From NCBI GenBank assembly GCA_903813345.2, contig CAIIXF020000006.1, forward strand, positions 13,150,348 through 13,210,347: a stretch of DNA of 60,000 nt, given 5' to 3'. The notes beneath the pieces were generated by a model. That model was given only the letters and a program-made list of their open reading frames with translations, was not told the DNA's origin and did not search any database. The number at the start of each line of letters is the position of its first letter. Position 1 is the stretch's first letter. The position numbers and the translations under genes are program-made. Of the stretch, positions 41,101 through 43,846 are shown one piece after another. The stretch is from Owenia fusiformis (taxonomy: Eukaryota; Annelida; Polychaeta; Sabellida; Oweniidae).

Positions 41101-43846
41101 GGGCATTTAGCACCGATATAATTAGGCTGGTTATATGAAGCCACTTGTAAATAAAGATCAAGCCAGTTGTCTTGAGAGGCTGAATTGCCGTGACAGTATT
41201 CAATTTCTGAAGCATTGAGAAGCAAATAATATTGATGTATTTGGTAAATATATTTCTTCAAGTACCATATTTTTCTACTTCTGATTTATTCTTGTTCATG
41301 AGCTGAAAAATACAGCATTCTACATTTATTGATATTTAATCATTGAATTGAAATATGAAAAGTAAAAATTAAAGAACTTCAATTGATTACTATTATATTT
41401 TGTTCTAAGGGTGTTTATCATGCTCAGCTTTTACTGTAGCTGTTTAAAGTGGCATCAAAGGATAGAGTATAAAATGTTAAGCAATACACTGTATTTTCAA
41501 TAAACATGGCAATGTGCTCATTATGATTACGAAACAAATGAAAAATGAGACATTTTCTCAAACATTTTATTGAAGTATGAAGAATCAAGAGGTAAAAAGA
41601 TTTAAATTAGAATGAATTCAAAAAGGGGAGTCTACTTTTTCAGAATATTGCCAATCAAAACATTTTCATGACTTTAAAGAAGAAAATAGATGAAACAAGA
41701 ACACATCTTTTTATTCTTCTCTACCCTTTGTTGTCTCTTTAAATTCAAACATGAATTTGCAAATAAAACTTCAGTTTTTGGGTTGACTTCTGGATTTGTA
41801 GATGGACAAGAGGCCCATGAACCTCTTTATAACCCATATGGCTATAAACCAGTTGTCAAACGGGAGACACCAAAGAATGATGATGGTATTTATCACGTGG
41901 GAATTATGAATCTTATAGGATAGGCCTTATAAGATAATTGCTTGGGTTACAGTCTTCTATGCTTGCATACCTTGCTTTTAACTGTTTCTATAAAATAAGG
42001 TTAAAATCTTTAAAATCTGTATTTGAGAATCTTTGCAAGTTAAGTTTTGCATGAGAATAAGTTCCATACCCTTTGTCTTTCTTTCAATCTTTTTTATTTT
42101 AAATAATAATCAGTGATGCTCAAAAAGCTTGTTTATATTCAATCATTTCTGTAATATTCTTTAAATCACTTGGAAACTCCATTTCATTGTTCTTGGGGTG
42201 GGACTAGTTTATCCAATAAAAGCATATCGGCTTTCTTCATGCAATTATTGACAAAAACCTTGAAGAAATAAAAATTGCTGTAATTCAGAAATGTTGGTGT
42301 CATTTATTCAGTTTTCCTAATCTTGAGTATTTTCTGCTGCTTCTCAGGGATCTAATTGGTAGAGGGTCTTTAAATTGATTGAAATTCTCCTAAAGTATTT
42401 TCTATTCACTGTTATTATTATGTGTTATCCATCTGCATGTAATATGTGGCTCGGTTATATGTTATATATGATCTATATGTCATATATCACCACATATTGT
42501 ATGTTATATGTAATCCTTCTATATGTAATGTTCCCTACAGTATACATATGTTATATGTAATCCTTCTATATGTAATATTCCCTACAGCATACATATGCTA
42601 TATGTGATCCTTCTATATATTTCATTCCTTAAAATATAAGATTTACTAGAGTTAAATTAGATTCATTAAAGTCCAAGGCAAACAAACAAATATATTAGTT
42701 TTCTATAACTTGTGACACTTATATATTCTTTAAAAACTCATGTATTGTTTTTTCAAGGCAAACTATCATCGTGTGTAAATTTTAATATGGTTGATCTTGT
42801 TAAAGACACTCAAAAGACATCCATAAAGTATTAATTCTTCTTTCTCCCTGTTCCAGATACATTAAGGGCCAGTGACCAGAACTACGACCAGTTTCAGTTT
42901 GTCTCCAGTGTGCAGGAGCACCGGACACATGAGGGTTATCTCTTCAAGAGAGGGGCTTTATTTGGGGGATGGAAACAGAGGTGGTTCGTACTGGACTCCA
43001 TGAAGCACCAGGTTAGTGGCTATAACATTGTTATTACTTGTGAATGAAAAAGTTGTCTTTTTAATTTGACTCATTTTTGAGCATATTATTGCCTAATTTC
43101 CAATACATCAATAACCACCTGAATTGTAATTAATTTGTATTTTGCTTGACCCCTACGCTTCCCCTCAAAATGAAGCCTACTTTATTGATTTACTTGTGAC
43201 ACTTCAAAGACAGAATACTCCATTAAAACTAACTGACAAAGCGTGGAAATACGAGAAACTGATGTTGTTAAAAATATGACTTAACAAGATGCTGTATACA
43301 TGTTTATATTTTGTTTCAGTTACGACAGTATGAGACATCAGAGGATAGTAATTGCAAGGGCTTCATAGATTTTTCTGACGTCACCTCGGTCACTGCACTT
43401 AAAAAAGTAGAGGGCGCCCCTAAGCGGTCTGATGAAAATGCATTCTTTGAGGTTAGTCTTTTTTATGACGATGAGACGAATAAATATTAACTTTCATTGC
43501 TTTTGAATAATAATTTTGCCCCATTGTTCTTGGGATATGATGCAACTGAAGAAAATATAAACATTGCTCATATATCTGCACATGAAAGGAGCATAAAACT
43601 GAAAGCGATATTTTTCAAAACAAAGTACAGTTGCCAACGAAAAGTAAACAACACAAGGAAACATCATTTTGTGTCATGTGACCTGTGTTTAACCAATCAC
43701 AAAATGAGAAAGATGACAGTGGGATAATAATTTATTTCAATTTGTTGCAGATGAGGACAAATAAGAGAATCTACCATTTTCTTGCCCCAGACAGCCAGGC
43801 TGCCCAGGATTGGATAGACAAAATACAGAGTTGCATAACTGGATAA
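2041..43846 (+). CDS. SBF: SBF family (MTMR5/MTMR13) pseudophosphatase, 3' part of gene
   Basis: Exons: 2041-2195, 3021-3044, 3802-3834, 6856-7018, 7371-7520, 7949-8017, 8240-8395 or 8768-8959, 13419-13538, 14048-14241, 14716-14885, 15102-15371, 15569-15702, 16472-16647, 17067-17245, 19095-19287, 19731-19811, 20012-20136, 20317-20565, 21547-21564 (tentative), 23222-23383, 26579-26745, 27077-27253, 27602-27706, 27966-28151, 28342-28647, 28896-29123, 29301-29613, 29975-30127, 41802-41885 (tentative), 42857-43011, 43320-43451, 43751-43846. Phases agree at every junction and give about 1,650 codons ending in TAA. In order: SBF linker (residues 1-420), GRAM (about 440-520), myotubularin fold (about 680-1330), C1 (about 1417-1466), PH (about 1540-1650). 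The phosphatase loop reads [10 protein letters not shown] instead of the active CSDGWDRT type, so the enzyme is predicted dead. Family members act as scaffolds for active myotubularins and as DENN-type Rab exchange factors in endosomal traffic. SBF1 versus SBF2 orthology is not resolved; invertebrates usually have one gene. The N-terminal DENN exons are outside the window. Confidence 0.95.
3021..3044 (+). CDS. SBF: SBF 24-nt microexon (basic, glutamine-rich)
   Basis: TTTTTTATCCAG acceptor, 24 nt, then a GTATAT donor. Read in the incoming phase it gives QKQRQRF between split Arg codons. Length is a multiple of three and both borders are phase 2, so it can be skipped without frame loss. Inferred from splice sites and phase only. 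Confidence 0.65.
3802..3834 (+). CDS. SBF: SBF 33-nt microexon (acidic)
   Basis: Acceptor CGATTTTGTAG, donor GGCAG|GTAAAC. It encodes [10 protein letters not shown] with phase-2 borders, so it is skippable in frame. Its acidic residues contrast with the basic microexon 0.8 kb upstream. Confidence 0.65.
3835..6855. other. 3-kb SBF intron with short tandem repeats
   Basis: No gene seen. It contains a degenerate tandem repeat of about 32 bp (core AATACCTTATATGGT) at roughly 5480-5612 and a three-copy repeat of about 20 bp (TTGTTTGGTTCAGTTGGTG) at about 5727-5780. The two overlapping open frames near 4818-5164 have no protein-like character. Confidence 0.6.
6856..7018 (+). CDS. SBF: SBF exon d
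   Basis: Acceptor CCACTTTAG, donor CGGAAG|GTATGT. The end of the exon encodes [17 protein letters not shown], a recognisable SBF-family signature that starts the conserved helical linker (SBF2 domain). Leaves in phase 0. Confidence 0.93.
7371..7520 (+). CDS. SBF: SBF exon e
   Basis: Fifty codons between TGTATTACAG and CTGCAG|GTTTGT. Contains [16 protein letters not shown], the conserved SBF linker segment. Phase 0 at both ends. Confidence 0.95.
7949..8017 (+). CDS. SBF: SBF exon f
   Basis: Twenty-three codons between ACTTTCAG and TGTAGG|GTGAGT, encoding [16 protein letters not shown]. Phase 0 at both ends. It directly precedes the duplicated exon pair. Confidence 0.95.
8102..8133. repeat. 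(TA)n(GA)n compound microsatellite
   Basis: A run of TA dinucleotides passes directly into GA dinucleotides in the 220-bp intron before exon 7a. Confidence 0.9.
8240..8395 (+). CDS. SBF: SBF alternative exon 7a (homologous to 7b)
   Basis: Acceptor GCCTTACAG, phase 0. Two in-frame donors are possible: CTT|GTAAGC ending at 8383 and CAGGAG|GTATTC ending at 8395. It encodes [13 protein letters not shown] and [15 protein letters not shown], aligning with exon 7b at 23 of 45 residues. It has no stop codon and both splice sites are intact. Because 7a and 7b encode the same segment, one transcript should use only one. 7b is nearer to the vertebrate SBF sequence I recall, so 7a is probably the derived copy. 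Confidence 0.8.
8768..8959 (+). CDS. SBF: SBF alternative exon 7b
   Basis: Acceptor CCCCCTTACAG, donor AGTCAG|GTAGGT; 64 codons, phase 0 both ends. It encodes [13 protein letters not shown] and [15 protein letters not shown], the conserved SBF linker motif. It is 20 codons longer at its C-terminal end than the part shared with 7a. Confidence 0.93.
9417..9421. repeat. Target-site duplication AATAT (left)
   Basis: AATAT directly precedes the CACTGGGG terminus and recurs at 13017-13021 directly after the other terminus. Confidence 0.8.
10145..10325. repeat. G-run and GGGCCC-rich patch inside the transposon
   Basis: GC-richer than its surroundings, with a run of ten G at about 10177 followed by repeated GGGCCC/GGCCCA/GGCC motifs. 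Looks like a fragment of another interspersed repeat; family not recognised. Confidence 0.4.
10902..11036. repeat. Foldback element 1
   Basis: Arms CAATTGTAGACCCCTC...GGTCAACTGGCAAAA and TTTTGCCAGTTGACC...GAGAGGTTAACAATTG are inverted copies with a short centre. It belongs to the same family as foldback 2. Confidence 0.8.
11263..11429. repeat. Foldback element 2, related to foldback 1
   Basis: Begins CAATTGTTGACCTCCCCAG and shares with foldback 1 the string GGCAAAATTGTATACCGA and the following ACTGTAAAC. The right arm (TTTGACGGTTGATCG...GGAGAGGTC) is the inverted match. It is preceded by a GGTCAACAGTACCTAGTAG repeat that recurs before foldback 3 at about 11738. Confidence 0.75.
11773..11941. 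repeat. Foldback element 3, near-perfect 169-bp hairpin
   Basis: The left arm from AAATAGTGACTGCCA is matched by an inverted right arm ending TGGCAGTCACTATTT. GGAATATCCTGTCCACTGAC and its complement pair without mismatch. The loop is around GGCTGCAGGCC. A MITE-like palindrome with no coding content. Confidence 0.9.
12238..12395. repeat. Degenerate tandem repeat, about 63-bp unit, 2.5-3 copies
   Basis: Copies share GAGTATTTCA(G/A)TTGAGGTACTAACAA followed by CCGCTCATC/CCGCTAATC and CCAATCAGAAT. The element repeats within the transposon core. Confidence 0.7.
13017..13021. repeat. Target-site duplication AATAT (right)
   Basis: Directly follows the CCCCAGTG terminus and matches 9417-9421. Confidence 0.8.
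13419..13538 (+). CDS. SBF: SBF exon 8
   Basis: Acceptor TGTGTTTTAG, donor GAGCAG|GTAGGT; 40 codons, phase 0. Ends [10 protein letters not shown], which joins [14 protein letters not shown] of the next exon as in the family. Confidence 0.93.
14048..14241 (+). CDS. SBF: SBF exon 9
   Basis: Acceptor TCTTGTTACAG, donor AGCAG|GTTAGT. Encodes [30 protein letters not shown] and an Asn/Ser-rich tail. Leaves in phase 2. The exon end and its donor lie in a tandem duplication (14215-14422). Confidence 0.93.
14215..14422 (+). repeat. 108-bp tandem duplication copying the exon 9 end and its 5' splice site
   Basis: The segment from CAATAGCAATAGTAATG to TGTCTATAGTTCAAT occurs twice at a 108-bp offset. 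The second copy differs by a 7-base loss near 14376 and a few substitutions. The copied donor (AGCAG|GTTAGT) lies at 14349/14350. Its use would add 108 nt containing an in-frame TAG. Confidence 0.9.
14716..14885 (+). CDS. SBF: SBF exon 10
   Basis: Acceptor GTTTTTCAG, donor ACCAG|GTTGGC. Encodes [20 protein letters not shown], a hallmark SBF segment. Enters in phase 2 and leaves in phase 1. Confidence 0.94.
15102..15371 (+). CDS. SBF: SBF exon 11 (GRAM domain, first part)
   Basis: Acceptor TATATTTCAG, donor CATTAG|GTAGGC. Encodes [20 protein letters not shown], then [15 protein letters not shown] and [18 protein letters not shown], the GRAM strands that open the PH-GRAM fold of myotubularins. 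Confidence 0.95.
15569..15702 (+). CDS. SBF: SBF exon 12 (GRAM domain, second part)
   Basis: Acceptor TTTATTTCCAG, donor TTCCAG|GTACAT. Encodes [16 protein letters not shown] and LRSNTFQ. Leaves in phase 0. Confidence 0.94.
15740..16204. mobile_element. Harbinger-like MITE with TAA target duplication
   Basis: Imperfect terminal inverted repeats start GGCAAAACTGCCCTAA at the left and (reverse complement) GGCCAAAATGCCCTAA at the right, extending through ACGTCA. TAA flanks both ends (15737-15739, 16205-16207), as expected for PIF/Harbinger. No coding capacity. It sits in the intron between the GRAM exons and the next SBF exon. Confidence 0.75.
16472..16647 (+). CDS. SBF: SBF exon 13
   Basis: Acceptor CCATTTCAG, donor CTCAA|GTAAGT. 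Encodes [20 protein letters not shown] and STFAFTG, the segment joining GRAM to the phosphatase-like fold. Confidence 0.93.
17067..17245 (+). CDS. SBF: SBF exon 14 with two possible donors
   Basis: Acceptor TTGTTTCCAG. Encodes a basic stretch ([19 protein letters not shown]) and a Pro/Ser-rich tail. Donors at 17194 (AAAAG|GTAGCC) and 17245 (CTCTA|GTGAGT) are both phase 1 and differ by 51 nt, so either keeps frame; the downstream one is the better match to consensus. Confidence 0.85.
17246..19094. other. 1.8-kb SBF intron with an interspersed repeat
   Basis: Contains a small palindrome at 17537-17565 (ATTTTCAATAT either side of GGCTGC, slightly offset) and the repeat at about 18165-18700. No coding exon seen. 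Confidence 0.6.
18165..18700. mobile_element. Interspersed repeat with GTCC/GTAC tetranucleotide run and internal duplication
   Basis: Starts near TCCCATCGAACG with a near-matching inverted TGTTCGATGGGA at about 18589. It carries a CCGT/ACGT run (18208-18240) and two copies of a segment centred on CGAAAAGTAGTGGAGC(A/G)ATTT (18300 and 18408, each followed by TGTTCATATTTGGTATGTG). Resembles GTCCGTCC-containing intronic repeats common in marine invertebrates; class not assigned. Confidence 0.55.
19095..19287 (+). CDS. SBF: SBF exon 15 (start of myotubularin-like domain)
   Basis: Acceptor CTATTTCAG, donor AGAAG|GTGAGT. Encodes [10 protein letters not shown] and [13 protein letters not shown], entering the myotubularin fold. 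Confidence 0.93.
19731..19811 (+). CDS. SBF: SBF exon 16
   Basis: Acceptor CCTTATTTCAG, donor TACAG|GTAAGA. Encodes [20 protein letters not shown]. Phase 2 to phase 2. Confidence 0.94.
20012..20136 (+). CDS. SBF: SBF exon 17
   Basis: Acceptor ATATATTTCAG, donor CACCTA|GTAAGT. Encodes [20 protein letters not shown], a conserved myotubularin-family strand and loop, then a His-rich stretch. Confidence 0.94.
20317..20565 (+). CDS. SBF: SBF exon 18
   Basis: Acceptor TATTTTTGCAG, donor GAAAT|GTAAGC. Contains [13 protein letters not shown] and a Ser/Thr-rich insert ([18 protein letters not shown]) at the variable loop of SBF proteins. Leaves in phase 1. Confidence 0.9.
20566..23221. other. 2.7-kb SBF intron
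   Basis: Apart from the tentative 18-nt microexon at 21547, no feature is recognised. A short GC-richer coding-like patch at about 20988-21055 could not be joined in phase. Confidence 0.5.
21547..21564 (+). CDS. SBF: SBF tentative 18-nt microexon
   Basis: GGAAAGTAG acceptor, 18 nt (CGAGTTCAGATGAGGATG), then GTATGT donor. Phase 1 to phase 1, giving SSSDED. In the same Ser-rich variable loop as its neighbours. Supported only by splice motifs and phase. Confidence 0.4.
23222..23383 (+). CDS. SBF: SBF exon 20 (Ser-rich variable loop)
   Basis: Acceptor TATCCTATAG, donor CATAAAA|GTATGT. Phase 1 to phase 1. Encodes [20 protein letters not shown], low-complexity Ser-rich and probably phosphorylated; length divisible by three, so it may be a cassette. 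Confidence 0.8.
23384..26578. other. 3.2-kb SBF intron with a minisatellite
   Basis: Three copies of a 28-29-bp G-rich repeat (TGTGTTGGGGTTTATCTGGG) lie at about 25910-25990. An imperfect inverted repeat with arms CAGCATGCAC/GTGCATGCTG is at about 24518-24566. No exon with matching phase was found. Confidence 0.55.
26579..26745 (+). CDS. SBF: SBF exon 21
   Basis: Acceptor CCATTTTCAG, donor GTTAAA|GTATGT. Ends [17 protein letters not shown], the conserved return to the myotubularin fold. Leaves in phase 0. Confidence 0.93.
27077..27253 (+). CDS. SBF: SBF exon 22
   Basis: Acceptor ACCTACCAG, donor AAACAG|GTAGAT; 59 codons. Encodes [20 protein letters not shown] and QDSDWLKQ. Phase 0. Confidence 0.95.
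27602..27706 (+). CDS. SBF: SBF exon 23 (dead phosphatase loop)
   Basis: Acceptor TTGCATTTCAG, donor CACAG|GTGAGA; 35 codons. Ends [14 protein letters not shown]. Active myotubularins have the Cys-X5-Arg loop CSDGWDRT. Here the catalytic Cys is Leu and the Arg is Ile, as in SBF pseudophosphatases. Confidence 0.96.
27966..28151 (+). CDS. SBF: SBF exon 24
   Basis: Acceptor TGTTTTTAAAG, donor CATCAG|GTAAGA; 62 codons. Encodes [20 protein letters not shown] and FGHRFTHR, strongly conserved across myotubularins. Confidence 0.96.
28342..28647 (+). CDS. SBF: SBF exon 25
   Basis: Acceptor TATTTTCTAG, donor CATGTG|GTATGT; 102 codons. Contains [20 protein letters not shown] and [20 protein letters not shown] of the C-terminal half of the myotubularin domain. 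Confidence 0.96.
28896..29123 (+). CDS. SBF: SBF exon 26 (end of myotubularin domain)
   Basis: Acceptor CTATTTCAG, donor TTGTCA|GTGAGT; 76 codons. Encodes [20 protein letters not shown] and an acidic stretch. Phase 0. Confidence 0.95.
29301..29613 (+). CDS. SBF: SBF exon 27 (first half of C1 domain)
   Basis: Acceptor TCTCTTTCAG, donor ACAG|GTCAGT. A helical [10 protein letters not shown] segment precedes a C1 zinc-binding start: [16 protein letters not shown] then DYC. Leaves in phase 1. Confidence 0.94.
29975..30127 (+). CDS. SBF: SBF exon 28 (second half of C1 domain)
   Basis: Acceptor GTTTCTGCAG, donor ATTAG|GTGAGT. Continues C1 with [20 protein letters not shown], completing the zinc ligands (C-x2-C-x4-H-x2-C-x7-C), then a Ser-rich tail. 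Phase 1 to phase 1. Vertebrate SBF proteins as I recall them lack an obvious C1 here; its presence fits an invertebrate or SBF2-like form. Confidence 0.93.
   Translation, partial: VCDVQIAIITAMRSVCHMCPRTAQATREIQRPPPVSRALRRHPRRPMWGH
31511..31687 (-). repeat. Ngaro split direct repeat, outer copy (B2)
   Basis: Starts AATTACGTTGATAAACAAAT and ends ACGTAATTAAAAAACAAC. Virtually identical over 177 bp to 38327-38503. Its left edge is the border with host intron. Confidence 0.9.
31688..32507 (-). mobile_element. Ngaro A2 segment, distal part
   Basis: Non-coding as far as I can see, with base composition and CpG/ACGT-rich strings unlike the intron. It continues across the DIRS insertion at 38018-38326. 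The short open frames here (31644-31964) resemble nothing known. Confidence 0.6.
32523..32672 (+). repeat. DIRS element A left inverted terminal repeat
   Basis: From CCCACCTCTCAATTAATTGC to CTCAATTTCCCC; inverted match at 37826-37974 with very few differences. Contains the palindromic GGACGCGTCC. Confidence 0.92.
32734..34542 (+). CDS. DIRS element A ORF1, gag-like protein (602 aa)
   Basis: First ATG downstream of the left ITR, opening [16 protein letters not shown]. The middle has basic Arg/Ser clusters (about residues 205-245). The C-terminal 60 residues are an Asn/Arg/Gly repeat (units such as NNNRGNYNN) ending KKRK, a likely nucleic-acid-binding tail. No CCHC knuckle. Position and composition match the ORF1 of DIRS elements; there is no sequence motif that proves capsid function. 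It overlaps the start of the RT frame. Confidence 0.8.
   Translation: MDSNNNNPILKDVNLNNTALYYGELEEGQIIDSASLGFLQNSTTDFGNSAYNMPSHTNTSGSLDKHAKEVLLQSDFNPDLHDPRLAKASDSRLFPRGNEVQDIFSNKHQNPMSHMRPGGDCLQSDKLNSIGFNSTNIQASKKLLKKQRDLQRSKEPLNEPQVYQQTGSGLVQDIIKGLTPTLEMIASNKQLDIELLGQPENRNRSSQRRSQQRRKRHNSPVSSQDDSSPARTLSIKRHRSDHPSTSEMESPDRDTTRMRSVNNPEMDSDSSASENDYDSNSWKNCIKLIKNAFPEHFTTSPDTNTNKQTANIPLGLQSLGRKASSSENSNGLPIGPSVQQNFTAMNQEIYNKRNTNDGNFLLRPKRSFTSLKDDEHFYKKCILNNTIKELVPPTMKLSELSNSTNFKLPAKHHKLLEESAKAPLRYLSHTEWLLGATGKIVAEKFPDNEDLINLLSTASTMVNKATRDTVSNITNVILTQRDRISSKFRRSDAESLRNLPIDTTYLYPEPQLKTICEGSDRSKTSKALQDLASNWKKPKNDNNNYSAKNSYNRNNNRGNYHNNNNRGNYNNNRGNHNNRGNYNNDRASTSTKDNNNKQKKRK
34490..36640 (+). CDS. DIRS element A ORF2, reverse transcriptase/RNase H with methyltransferase-like tail
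   Basis: The open frame runs from 34280, but the first 200 nt only mirror the low-complexity gag tail, so translation probably starts near 34490. Motifs in order: [17 protein letters not shown] (N-terminal RT), [47 protein letters not shown] (catalytic YxDD box), then an RNase H core ([45 protein letters not shown]). The last 170 residues ([37 protein letters not shown]) fit the adenine-methyltransferase-like region described in DIRS elements. The enzyme would copy the element RNA into the circular DNA intermediate. Confidence 0.93.
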   Translation, partial: EPLHQLKTITTNKRSENDTHSLTVTQPCLPLFSPTAQLGPVGGRIQQHKHNWELITKDQWILNIVKHGYAPELTATPPMTNLFNRFESASKRKSQLIQEIVEKLLQKQAVELVKNNTIGHYSIIFLRQKPNGDYRPIIDLSLLNKYLTCPKFKMETTTKISSALQIGEWATSIDCRDAYFHVPIAKNFRKYLRFVINNQVYQFKTLPFGMSTSPYVFTRITLAIGAFLHFQGITIHMYLDDWLIRASSAQQCLIWTQTVITVMEKLGLIINFEKSELTPTQNFKYIGSQYNLALGLVYPPQDRIQKILEISHLFINSLHQPARHWMKLLGLLASAEKNIPWGRLHMRPIQQCLANQMSHLQSLETPIYINQEVIHTLKWWMDKNNLSQGQPLGMFTPDHTIFTDASETMWGAHMDTVEINGFWSPTERNNHINWLELATVLKALHKLNHLLVPQAKILFCLDNTTALSYINKQGGTKSKQLLILSQEILNWCKDHQINIKAKHIAGSLNRRADALSRNRIVNTEWSLLPRIVQSLWQIWETPHIDMMATCHNNKLPLYVSPVPDQNSWGTDAMSMSWNNLNFYIFPPTSMMDKVLTKMKTHTCEAIMIVPKWPNQPWFAQLLDLLVDHPRTLPTSPKLLKMPNTSMFHQTPEIFALHACKLSTTPSKNKDFLQKCLLEYQNHLEGNQQINSMIPGGTPSLFGVKNGIQIHAKQIYL
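34666..37539 (+). CDS. DIRS element A ORF3, tyrosine recombinase
   Basis: The frame is open for 957 codons, but only the last 350 or so (from about 36450) look like protein. Motifs: [16 protein letters not shown] (N-terminal SAM-like), [10 protein letters not shown] (first catalytic Arg), KPHETRAL (H-x-x-R box), then [16 protein letters not shown] with the nucleophile Tyr. It integrates the circular intermediate without target duplication. The N-terminal 600 codons overlap RT in another frame; DIRS elements often have this overlap, and the true start is unknown. Confidence 0.9.
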   Translation: MDPKHSKTWICSRINSNTTNDKPIQQVRIGVKKKIPTYSRNSRKITSKTSSGTSKKQHYRTLQHNLLKTETKRRLQTYNRPVSPQQVSNLSKIQDGNNYKNFQCSSNRRVGYLHRLSGRLFPCTNSQKLQEIPQICDKQSSVSVQNTPIRDVNQPLRLYKDNVGNWGIPTFPRNNNTHVPRRLAHTSLICPTVPHMDSNSNNCDGKIGTDNQLRKIRTYPNSKLQIHRLTIQPSLGTCISTSRQDPKDPRNLSSIHQLSTPTSETLDETTRPAGLCGEKHTLGKATHETDTTMSSQSNVPFTIPRDSYLHKSGGNTHLEMVDGQKQSFTGPTIRDVYPRSHNFHRCIRDNVGCTHGHSGDKWILVPYREEQSHKLAGTSNSTESSTQTKSPSSTPSKNSLLPGQHHSIELHKQTRRDKIETASDPEPRNPKLVQGSSNQHKSKTHSRIPKPTSRCSISEQNSQHRMVSTPTNCAITVADMGNSPHRYDGNMSQQQITTVRIPSPRPKQLGNRCNVNVMEQSEFLHISTNKHDGQSLDKNENTHLRSHNDSSKMAKSTLVRSVTGSTSRPSKNSTNISKASKDAKHKHVSSNSRNICSSRLQIVNDSLKKQGFSSEVSSRISESSRRKSTNKLYDSRWNTFTLWCEERDTNPCQTDIPLVAEFLLYLHKTKKFSIPTIEGYRTAINTVLKKSSDIDLTDNSLIGDLIRSFKLENVIPKNIIPKWNLVFVLNALTRAPFEPMATAELKFTTWKTLFLLLMASGKRRSDIHALDFRRLKWSENRDQVTMYPFIGFLPKSLSAAEGESRFQPISIKALSSFVDKDSPDRKLCPLRALRFYLQATVARRGNRNRLFIPFKPGYDGDIHINTISSWVKNLILYTYKNSQESDYRIDSIKPHETRALSASLAVQANLSVAAVLKACSWANHNTFTSFYLRDTSVIEGELRKLGPMMIAGTLYDI
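37690..37782 (+). repeat. DIRS element A internal complementary region
   Basis: Left half (GGCAATTAATTGAGAGGTGG to ATAATAC) is the reverse complement of the element's left edge. Right half (GGGAAAATCC to CACCTCTCAATTA) is the reverse complement of its right edge. The joint at about 37725 reproduces the circle junction, diagnostic for DIRS replication. Confidence 0.93.
37826..37974 (-). repeat. DIRS element A right inverted terminal repeat
   Basis: Inverted copy of 32523-32672, from GGGAAATTGAGG to AATTGAGAGGTGGG, including GGACGCGTCC. Followed by the right-edge extension matched in the internal complementary region. Confidence 0.92.
38018..38326 (-). mobile_element. Ngaro A2 segment, proximal part
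   Basis: Continues the segment broken by the DIRS insertion; ends where the inner direct repeat begins. Includes an 18-bp C run (38035-38052). The 96-codon minus frame crossing it enters the DIRS end and is not a gene. Confidence 0.55.
38327..38503 (-). repeat. Ngaro split direct repeat, inner copy (B1)
   Basis: Same orientation and virtually the same sequence as 31511-31687. Lies directly downstream (in element sense) of the recombinase ORF. Confidence 0.9.
38605..39429 (-). CDS. Ngaro tyrosine recombinase (274 aa visible)
   Basis: Contains [11 protein letters not shown] (first catalytic Arg), [12 protein letters not shown] (H-x-x-R box) and [13 protein letters not shown] (second His/Trp position and nucleophile Tyr), the pattern of Ngaro recombinases. 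The N-terminal core-binding part ([15 protein letters not shown]) is present. No internal stop. The start is uncertain because the frame is short at the 5' side next to the RT ORF stop. Confidence 0.9.
   Translation of the reverse strand: MYAEFLTRTLQCPDSIANYLAGVHTLHKLLCLDSSAFQAFRLQLTIKGIRKQSSHFHLQKAPITIPILRAIIHTLSNNRDPLHTVLKCLFLIAFFSFLRKSNLLPPGNPVLQHELQHLRRKDVLRTSNGLCLVVKRSKTIQCNDRQLIIPISVMQDSELCPVKSFDDMISIVPAGPTHPLFALPSKTSSVRSLTQPRALAALRLIIRGLGLNPQSYTLHSFRRGGCTSAFMASVPVELIRLHGDWRSQSYLKYFCPSVSHRFLVTQRMSVLLDK
39495..41261 (-). CDS. Ngaro reverse transcriptase/RNase H, N-terminally truncated
   Basis: Motifs: [59 protein letters not shown] (catalytic YxDD box), then RNase H ([51 protein letters not shown]). 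The frame is uninterrupted for 588 codons. It begins at a TTG rather than an ATG and has a stop just upstream, so the 5' part of the element, including gag, has been lost. No methyltransferase-like tail, unlike the DIRS elements here. Confidence 0.9.
   Translation of the reverse strand: MKKYIYQIHQYYLLLNASEIEYCHGNSASQDNWLDLYLQVASYNQPNYIGAKCPVPSTLNISFWRRELVNYSDIHLPDFLEFGWPISYSRESWPHGCYKNHISAELYFDHVQRYIDKEISYQALIGPLQTDPFSSVGPGIVISPLQTVPKKDSDDRRVVLDLSWPRGVSVNDGIIKGEFLGEPFHLTYPRVDDLVTLVLKHGPGCLLYKQDLKRAYRQICVDPLDFPLLAFQWNGSLYIDRRVPFGLRTGSLMCQRMTDAIVYLHQKAGFQAVNYIDDIAGVDSVQEASRAFQSLSKLLSDLGLEDSKEKRVLPSTIMTFLGVEFDTVKMQLSIPRSKINEVYQMISSWRSKKVASLKELQVLLGKLHFISQCVRPARLFVGRMLEALRVAYGTGTVFLDEEFQKDLRWFFNFLPDYNGIHMLSENSSSDYELYVDACLTGCGAIMQGRFYHAIFPSFILKEDLTIVHLEMLNVYVALRNWSHLFKNKRVLVHCDNEACVYILQSGKSRDSFLMRCVRGIWLMCADLNFQLDCTHISSADNYLADTLSRWPRGDTSFELFSQRCEDFGFLECVEDCVSDEMFLVPTWI
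41266..41801. other. Host intron between the Ngaro remnant and a candidate exon
   Basis: AT-rich, no recognised feature. Confidence 0.4.
41802..41885 (+). CDS. SBF: SBF candidate 84-nt cassette exon between C1 and PH
   Basis: Acceptor TGGATTTGTAG, donor GATGATG|GTATTT. Read in the phase left by exon 28 it encodes [20 protein letters not shown] plus a short tail and returns to phase 1, exactly what exon 29 needs. Length is a multiple of three, so it can be skipped. The peptide looks constrained (Pro/Tyr-rich, no low complexity) but I do not recognise it for certain from SBF proteins. Confidence 0.6.
42499..42625. repeat. 47-bp tandem repeat, about 2.7 copies
   Basis: Unit begins ATGTTATATGTAATCCTTCT, with CCCTACAG inside; copies drift at the right end. 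Confidence 0.85.
42857..43011 (+). CDS. SBF: SBF exon 29 (PH domain, first part)
   Basis: Acceptor CTGTTCCAG, donor CACCAG|GTTAGT. Encodes [20 protein letters not shown] and FVLDS, the first two strands of a PH domain, which binds phosphoinositides or protein partners. Leaves in phase 0. Confidence 0.95.
43320..43451 (+). CDS. SBF: SBF exon 30 (PH domain, middle)
   Basis: Acceptor TTTGTTTCAG, donor TTTGAG|GTTAGT; 44 codons beginning [20 protein letters not shown]. Phase 0. Confidence 0.95.
43751..43846 (+). CDS. SBF: SBF last coding exon (PH C-terminal helix, stop TAA)
   Basis: Acceptor TTTGTTGCAG. Encodes [20 protein letters not shown] then IQSCITG and TAA. The Trp in [10 protein letters not shown] is the invariant PH-helix Trp. 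Phase matches exon 30. Confidence 0.96.
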   Translation: MRTNKRIYHFLAPDSQAAQDWIDKIQSCITG